The notes below the pieces were generated by a model, which was not told where the DNA came from, did no database searches, and saw only the letters and a program-made list of their open reading frames with translations. A stretch of DNA of 64,000 nt from Rhizobium sp. Pop5. Lineage in GTDB: Bacteria; Pseudomonadota; Alphaproteobacteria; Rhizobiales; Rhizobiaceae. The DNA lies in NCBI RefSeq assembly GCF_024721175.1, contig NZ_CP099399.1, positions 1,674,001 to 1,738,000 on the forward strand. The letters are read 5' to 3'. The position numbers and the translations under genes are program-made. This document shows positions 63,493 to 64,000 of the stretch, one piece after another. Position 1 is the first letter of the stretch. Every line of letters begins with the position of its first letter.

Positions 63493-64000
63493 TCAGCCGG
63501 CGAGAATCCAGTTGAGCACCTGGCGCCAGTCGATCATCCGGATCGGCGTTCCGTGGTTCCCGGTCTGAAACAGCGTGAAGCGCGTCGGATATTTCGCCTT
63601 GTGCAGGCTTTCGAACAGTGCCTGCTGGTCGGCTGCGGCATAGACCGGATCGCGGCTGCCATGCGCAAACCAGAGCGGCAGCTTGGCCTTGTAGAATGGG
63701 CTCTTGATGAAATCAGGATCGGTCACCCCGCTCATGACAAGCATGCCCTTCAGCCGCTTGACGCTGTCGCCGTCGCGCGCGACGCCCCAGCAGACCTGGC
63801 TGCCCATCGAGGCGCAGGAAAGGATGATCGGCCGGCCCGGCGATTGGGCGCTGGCATAGCGGATCAGGCCTTCGATCGCCGCAACGCCATCACTGTCGAA
63901 GCTTCTCACCGTCGGCGAATAATAGACGCCGCCATTGCCGGCGACGAGGTTCTTCAGTCGGTTGAAATTGCCGCCGAAGCTGTAGTCATTGGCCCCAAGC
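63493..64000 (-). CDS. Alpha/beta hydrolase, 5' end beyond window
   Basis: C-terminal 168 codons of an alpha/beta hydrolase; the frame is open to the edge (upstream part reads NDYSFGGNFNRLKNLVAGNG). The nucleophile elbow is SCASMGSQ, and the likely acid and histidine are in AHGSRDPVYA and QTGNHGTPIR. It may act on esters or peptides; the substrate is unknown. A GTG at 63909 is in frame, but the homologous-looking sequence continues past it, so it is not the start. Confidence 0.8.
   Translation of the reverse strand, partial: LGANDYSFGGNFNRLKNLVAGNGGVYYSPTVRSFDSDGVAAIEGLIRYASAQSPGRPIILSCASMGSQVCWGVARDGDSVKRLKGMLVMSGVTDPDFIKSPFYKAKLPLWFAHGSRDPVYAAADQQALFESLHKAKYPTRFTLFQTGNHGTPIRMIDWRQVLNWILAG

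Overview
The window looks like chromosome of a fast-growing rhizobium (Rhizobiaceae, most likely genus Rhizobium, leguminosarum/etli type). The reasons are the high GC content, the family make-up (Ugp-like and Occ/His-like ABC systems, LacI/GntR/LysR regulators, class III cyclases), the tatD-metG / holB-tmk-dac-rlpA and ppiD-trpD-trpC-moaC-moeA gene orders, and regulatory motifs typical of alphaproteobacteria (EcfG-like GGAAC-N16/17-CGTT, FNR/FixK box, CtrA-like TTAA-N7-TTAA). This assignment rests on recognition by eye; no database search was run.

Layout. 1-4.1 kb: a sugar ABC importer (two permeases and a binding protein) with a convergent LacI regulator. 4.2-8.9 kb: a broken RNA-ligase gene, a peroxiredoxin-like protein and a very large zinc-ribbon/cyclase/AAA/TPR protein. 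9-18.8 kb: a catabolic island for a guanidino/polyamine or gamma-glutamyl compound. Here a polar amino-acid ABC importer and a GntR regulator read leftward, and ureohydrolase, binding protein, class III aminotransferase, gamma-glutamyltransferase and aldehyde dehydrogenase read rightward from an intergenic region that holds a promoter with an overlapping GntR-type operator. 18.8-21.5 kb: a LysR-SDR-SnoaL cassette bracketed by two copies of a ~114-bp direct repeat, with an internally deleted IS30 relic at its right edge. 21.5-29.2 kb: a stress and low-oxygen block (two universal stress proteins, an FMN-binding protein with a perfect FNR/FixK box nearby, an intact IS30 element, an MscS channel, two stress-type small proteins, TerC).

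29.2-37.7 kb: housekeeping genes (MBL hydrolase, tatD, metG, holB, tmk, a D,D-carboxypeptidase-like protein lacking two catalytic motifs, rlpA), with a TauE/SafE permease inserted in the opposite orientation. 37.7-45.5 kb: accessory DNA containing a VCBS-type secreted protein, tRNA-Ser(UGA), an MFS exporter with a divergent LysR regulator, several small membrane-protein genes below usual size cut-offs, a group IIC-like intron placed just after an intrinsic terminator, an entericidin-like lipoprotein and a GlsB/YeaQ protein. 45.6-51.6 kb: a DUF883-type protein with a perfect EcfG promoter, then ppiD-trpD-trpC-moaC-moeA. 51.7-64 kb: an orphan exported protein, a methyltransferase, a DEAD-box helicase, a FecR/CHASE2-cyclase pair, two divergent citrate-synthase-like genes (one with an N-terminal helix-turn-helix), pyrG, secG, tpiA and a truncated hydrolase at the edge.

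The signals most worth following are: the complete miniature transcription unit at 45.0-45.2 kb (CtrA-like box, promoter, RBS, 38-codon gene, terminator); the repeat-bracketed cassette with its IS30 relic; IS30 lodged directly upstream of a usp ribosome-binding site; the citrate synthase-like protein with an HTH domain next to a second citrate synthase that carries Glu for the catalytic Asp; and the carboxypeptidase-like protein that keeps SxxK but has lost SxN and KTG. No CRISPR array, prophage or recognisable new defence system was seen.
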